Shown here: one piece after another, positions 60,961-64,000 of the stretch | How the letters are laid out: every line of letters begins with the position of its first letter | Position numbering within the stretch: position 1 is the stretch's first letter | DNA from: Kribbella jejuensis | Lineage (GTDB): Bacteria; Actinomycetota; Actinomycetes; Propionibacteriales; Kribbellaceae | NCBI RefSeq assembly: GCF_006715085.1 | Contig: NZ_VFMM01000003.1 | Location: 930,001 to 994,000, forward strand | Direction: 5' to 3' | DNA length: 64,000 nucleotides | Program-made: the position numbers and the translations under genes | The notes under the pieces: generated by a model | The model's input: only the letters and a program-made list of their open reading frames with translations | The model's database searches: none | Told to the model about the DNA's origin: nothing

Positions 60961-62493
60961 CTAGCTAATGGGCCCCTTGTAGACCCCCGGCATCGGCCCA
61001 CGCCCGCGCATCCCACCAGGCCCCACGCCAGGCCCCGCGAGACCGGGCCCTGCGCCACCCGGTCCCGCTTCGCCCGGTCCCGCTTCGCCCGGTCCGGCGC
61101 CGAGCGGTGGGGCGGCAGTTTGGGGCGGGTTGTCGGTGGCGCCTAGGAGGCGGCGGGTGAGGGTGTCGCGGGAGGAGAGGAGTTCGGCTACTGCGGTGCG
61201 GAGGTGGTTTGGGGCGGGTGGCTGGGATACCTCGGCTGCTAGGAGGATGGTTCGGCGTACCAGTTCCTTCATGAAGGATGCTGTTGTGCCTGCTGTCTGG
61301 GCGACGATCTCGGACACCAACTCAGGCGGAAGATCCAGCCCAGGGCCGTAAAGGCGTAGAAGACGGGCTCGGCCCTCGGCGTCCGGTAGCGGGACCTCTA
61401 CTGCCATGTCGACCCGCCCAGGGCGCTGCATCAGAGCCGGCTCCAGCAGGTCCGCCCGGTTCGTCGTCAGCAGGAACGCGACGTCCGCGTCCTGCGCCAA
61501 CCCGTCCATCTCGTTCAGCACCTGGAACAGCAGCGGATTCTCCGCGCCGAGTGAATAGTCCCGCGCCTCGGCCACCAGATCGCAGTCCTCGAGTACGACG
61601 AGCGCCGGCTGCAGCATCCGCGCCAACGCGCACGCCTGCGTGATGAAGTGAATACTCGTCCCCGCCAGCAGCACCACCGTGAACTCCGGCAACTGCGACA
61701 GGACATACCGTATGGTATGGGTCTTCCCAGTGCCGGGCGGCCCGTACAGCAGGACTCCGCGCCGCAGGTGCTGCCCCGCCGCCAGCAACGTCTCACGGTG
61801 CTCGGCGATCCCGACGACCTCCCGCTCGATCCGCTCCAGCACGCCGTCGGGCAGTACGACGTCCGCCCGCGTCAGCCCCGGCCGCGGATGCAACCGGAAC
61901 GGCCCCACACCCTGCCCGAACTCGTGCCCCTCGAACGACACCACCTTCCCGCGGAACACGTTGTGCTCCCGAATCAACTGGGGCAGCGCCCCGAGGAACC
62001 GATCACCCGCTTCCTTGGCGCCCGCGAGGATCTCCAGATCGACCCCGGCCCGCCCGTACTGCGGATTCGCCGCCCGGAGCAGCGCGACGTACCGATCCGG
62101 GCCCCGCACCCCGAGGTAGAACCCGAACGCGACGCAGTCCATCTCCTCGTCCACGTCGATCGGCAGCCGCACGTAGTCGACCGCCCCGATCCCGAACCGG
62201 TCGTAGTCCGCCAACTCCAGCAACTCACCCAGCGAGTGGTGGCTCCGGTTCGACCCGGCCAGCCCGATCACCTCGAACGAGTCGAACCACGCCTCGATCG
62301 CGCGCTGCACGTTCGGCAGGTCGTACGACGGGTACGTCGACGCGACCACCGGCACCTGTTCCGGGTCGACGCCGAGATGGTCGCGCAGCCGCTCGCGCAG
62401 GCTCTCCCGCTGCATCCGCGCGCCACCGGCCGCCTGCATCCGCTCCAGGAACCGCGTGAACAACCGCGCGAACTCGTCGACGTCGTCCGCCAT
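60961..62493 (-). CDS. AAA+ ATPase with Gly/Pro repeat tail
   Basis: 510 aa. N-terminal 220 residues are of unknown fold; then a classic AAA domain with Walker A LLYGPPGTGKTHT (251-258), Walker B ALVVLEDCD (298-304), sensor LLTTNRADLLEPALMQRPGR and a C-terminal lid. In Walker B the second acidic residue is present. The last 60 residues are a low-complexity tail of AGPGE/AGPGG repeats, coded by 15-bp repeats at 61061-61090. CDC48/BCS1-like ATPases remodel proteins; the client is unknown. Confidence 0.85.
   Translation of the reverse strand: MADDVDEFARLFTRFLERMQAAGGARMQRESLRERLRDHLGVDPEQVPVVASTYPSYDLPNVQRAIEAWFDSFEVIGLAGSNRSHHSLGELLELADYDRFGIGAVDYVRLPIDVDEEMDCVAFGFYLGVRGPDRYVALLRAANPQYGRAGVDLEILAGAKEAGDRFLGALPQLIREHNVFRGKVVSFEGHEFGQGVGPFRLHPRPGLTRADVVLPDGVLERIEREVVGIAEHRETLLAAGQHLRRGVLLYGPPGTGKTHTIRYVLSQLPEFTVVLLAGTSIHFITQACALARMLQPALVVLEDCDLVAEARDYSLGAENPLLFQVLNEMDGLAQDADVAFLLTTNRADLLEPALMQRPGRVDMAVEVPLPDAEGRARLLRLYGPGLDLPPELVSEIVAQTAGTTASFMKELVRRTILLAAEVSQPPAPNHLRTAVAELLSSRDTLTRRLLGATDNPPQTAAPPLGAGPGEAGPGEAGPGGAGPGLAGPGVGPGGMRGRGPMPGVYKGPIS
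61061..61090. repeat. 15-bp tandem repeat in the AAA+ gene tail
   Basis: Two perfect copies of GGTCCCGCTTCGCCC, with degenerate copies on both sides, encode the Gly/Pro repeat tail. In-frame unit. Confidence 0.8.
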
Positions 62494-62524
62494 CGCGCCG
62501 TACCCCCTTCGAAGGATTCCGGTC

Positions 62525-62554
62525 TATCCGGAGGCTCCTCCGCAACGCCGGATA
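62525..62554. promoter_or_regulatory. inverted repeat overlapping the LLM oxidoreductase promoter
   Basis: TATCCGG (62525-62531) and CCGGATA (62548-62554) are a perfect 7-bp inverted repeat. The right arm runs into the proposed -10, TAGGAT (62553-62558), 7 bp before the ATG. Candidate operator for the divergent pair. Confidence 0.4.
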
Positions 62555-62565
62555 GGATCTCCACC

Positions 62566-63381
62566 ATGACAGCTTCCGAGTCCACCGACCGGCCGTACGG
62601 CGCCTTTCCCGTCCGGATCGGTCTGCAGGTCCAGCCCCAGCACGCCCAGTACGCCGACATCCGGCGGACGGCCGCCGCGGCCGAGGAGATCGGCGTCGAC
62701 GTCCTGTTCAACTGGGACCACTTCTACCCGCTGAGCGGTGAGCCCGAGGGCCTGCACTTCGAGTGCTGGACCATGCTGGCCGCCTGGGCCGAGGCGACCG
62801 AGCGGGTCGAGATCGGCGCCCTGGTCACCTGCAACTCCTACCGCAACCCCGACCTGCTCGCCGACATGGCGCGCACCGTCGACCACATCAGCGACGGCCG
62901 GCTGATCTTCGGTATCGGCTCCGGCTGGTTCGAGAAGGACTACGACGAGTACGGCTACGAGTTCGGTACGGCGGGCGGCCGGCTGGACGCGCTCGGCGAG
63001 GCGCTGCCGCGGATCGAGCAGCGCTGGACCAAGCTGAACCCGAAGCCGACCCGGGACATCCCGGTGCTGATCGGTGGCGGCGGCGAGAAGAAGACGCTGA
63101 AGCTGGTCGCGCAGCACGCGAACATCTGGCACGGCTTCGGCGACGCCGAGACGATCGCGCACAAGCACGCCGTGCTGGACGAGCACTGCAAGACGATCGG
63201 CCGCGACCCGGGCGAGATCGAGCGTTCGGTCGCCGTCGGTGACAAGAAGCCGGAGGAGATCGGCAAGCAGCTGCTCGACGTCGGCACCCGGCTGTTCACG
63301 GTGCACGCGTCCGGCCCGGACTACGACCTCGGTCTGCTCCGCGAGTGGATCTCCTGGCGCGACGAGGTCAACTCCAAGTAG
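62566..63381 (+). CDS. LLM-class F420-dependent oxidoreductase
   Basis: 271 aa from the ATG at 62566; the longer frame upstream is a shadow. Luciferase-like TIM barrel: NWDHFYPLSG, GALVTCNSYRNPDLLADMARTVDHISDGRLIFGIGSGWFEKDYDEYG in parts, and VLIGGGGEKKTLKLVAQHANIWHGFG. Uses reduced F420 or FMN; substrate unknown. Probably leaderless (TAGGAT 7 bp upstream). Confidence 0.9.
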   Translation: MTASESTDRPYGAFPVRIGLQVQPQHAQYADIRRTAAAAEEIGVDVLFNWDHFYPLSGEPEGLHFECWTMLAAWAEATERVEIGALVTCNSYRNPDLLADMARTVDHISDGRLIFGIGSGWFEKDYDEYGYEFGTAGGRLDALGEALPRIEQRWTKLNPKPTRDIPVLIGGGGEKKTLKLVAQHANIWHGFGDAETIAHKHAVLDEHCKTIGRDPGEIERSVAVGDKKPEEIGKQLLDVGTRLFTVHASGPDYDLGLLREWISWRDEVNSK

Positions 63382-63388
63382 TACCACT

Positions 63389-63420
63389 GGCCGGGTGACC
63401 GCCGTACCAGTCACCCGGCC
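63389..63420. terminator. hairpin terminator between LLM gene and def
   Basis: A perfect 11-bp stem, GGCCGGGTGAC (63389-63399) with GTCACCCGGCC (63410-63420), starts 7 bp after the stop. It abuts the TACACT -10 of def, so it may also shape that promoter. Confidence 0.7.
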
Positions 63421-63426
63421 TACACT
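63421..63426 (+). promoter_or_regulatory. -10 box of def, probably leaderless
   Basis: TACACT ends 7 bp before the ATG at 63434; there is no room for a ribosome binding site. Confidence 0.45.
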
Positions 63427-63433
63427 TTCGGGC

Positions 63434-64000
63434 ATGTCTACGTTGCCTCAGGACGGTTCGGTGCGGCCTATTACCCGTTGGGGTGAGGACGTCATGCACC
63501 GGGTCAATCAGCCTGTCACCGACTTCGGGGACGACCTGCAGACGCTGGTCGCGGACATGGTCGCGACGATGCGCGCGGCCGAGGGTGTCGGCCTGGCCGC
63601 GAACCAGGTCGGGGTGGATCTGCAGCTGTTTGTGTTCGACTGCCCCGACAAGGACGGCAACCACGTCCAGGGTGTGGTCTGCAACCCGAAGCTGGAGCTC
63701 CCCGAGGGCAAGGACCGCAACCTCGACGAGGGCGACGAGGGCTGCCTGTCGCTGCCCGGCGCGTTCACCAAGTGCGCCCGCCCGGACTACGCCAAGGTCA
63801 CCGGCGTCGACCAGCACAACCAGCCGGTCACGTACGAGGGCAACGGCCTGCTGGCACGCTGCCTGCAGCACGAGACCGACCACACGCAGGGCATGGTCTT
63901 CGGCGACCGGCTCTCCCGGAAGTACCGCAAACGCCTGTTCGCGGAGGCCGAGGAGTTCGCCCCTGACTACCCGAGCGACTGGCCGGTCACGCCGATGGTC
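63434..64000 (+). CDS. def: peptide deformylase (3' end beyond window)
   Basis: 189 codons are visible with no stop before the edge. All three motifs are present: GVGLAANQVG (51-60), EGCLSLPG with metal ligand Cys104, and QHETDH with the HExxH zinc/iron site (146-150). Removes the formyl group from new proteins. The remaining part should be short, since the family is about 170-220 aa. Confidence 0.93.
   Translation, partial: MSTLPQDGSVRPITRWGEDVMHRVNQPVTDFGDDLQTLVADMVATMRAAEGVGLAANQVGVDLQLFVFDCPDKDGNHVQGVVCNPKLELPEGKDRNLDEGDEGCLSLPGAFTKCARPDYAKVTGVDQHNQPVTYEGNGLLARCLQHETDHTQGMVFGDRLSRKYRKRLFAEAEEFAPDYPSDWPVTPMV

Noticed and set aside
1..64000. tRNA genes, CRISPR arrays, insertion sequences or prophage genes
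   Set aside because: Looked for and not seen by eye; a tRNAscan or ISfinder run could still find a short element I missed.

Overview
The window is GC-rich and densely coded, with many GTG starts and many 1-4 bp start/stop overlaps. The gene content points to an actinobacterium: an F420-type LLM oxidoreductase, an acVLRF1 rescue factor, OpcA, a SufR-led suf operon with a Rieske ferredoxin, and a Gram-positive Tad pilus locus. Codon style and gene order resemble Kribbella or another Propionibacteriales genus; this is inference, not a database match. I see no rRNA, tRNA, CRISPR array, insertion sequence or phage module, and no gene-free gap longer than 300 bp.

Layout. 1-3.4 kb: housekeeping genes (crotonase-family protein, ABC-F ATPase, zinc metallopeptidase). 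3.5-14.8 kb: a minus-strand Tad locus reading cpaB-like, cpaE-like, tadA, tadB, tadC, Flp pilin, two TadE-like and one TadG-like pseudopilin, a lipoprotein, a secreted protein, and a LysM-BTAD membrane protein. 14.9-30.9 kb: the most unusual part. Two giant paralogous proteins (2363 and 2162 aa) are each followed by a small protein with a CxxC...CxxC zinc ribbon; a third small paralog has lost the cysteines. Each giant carries six glycine/serine/threonine-rich hairpin-like modules. I propose a tandemly duplicated giant-protein/zinc-ribbon system of unknown function.

30.9-38.8 kb: acVLRF1, translationally coupled to a FitAB/VapBC toxin-antitoxin pair, then the suf operon (sufR-B-D-Rieske-C-S-U-T, minus strand) with a possible iron-regulator box upstream of sufR. 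38.9-41.3 kb: an ABC exporter pair and heme A synthase ctaA. 41.3-48.2 kb: an accessory block (SnoaL-like protein, sedolisin-kelch exoprotease, a LuxR-type regulator interrupted by a stop codon, a ScyD/ScyE-like secreted protein) lying between ctaA and ctaB. 48.3-57.9 kb: ctaB diverging from the pentose phosphate operon tkt-tal-pgi-zwf-opcA-pgl, whose OpcA carries a histone-H1-like lysine/alanine tail. 57.9-64 kb: mixed metabolic and regulatory genes: PEP mutase/isocitrate lyase family, a membrane protein, an F420-type reductase divergent from an HxlR regulator, an SRPBCC protein, an AAA+ ATPase, an LLM oxidoreductase, and peptide deformylase running off the right edge.

Working together: suf supplies Fe-S clusters, ctaA/ctaB make heme A for cytochrome oxidase, and tkt-pgl form a complete NADPH-producing pentose phosphate operon. 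The Tad genes probably build a surface pilus. Several genes appear to have leaderless promoters, with a -10 box 6-8 bp before the start codon.
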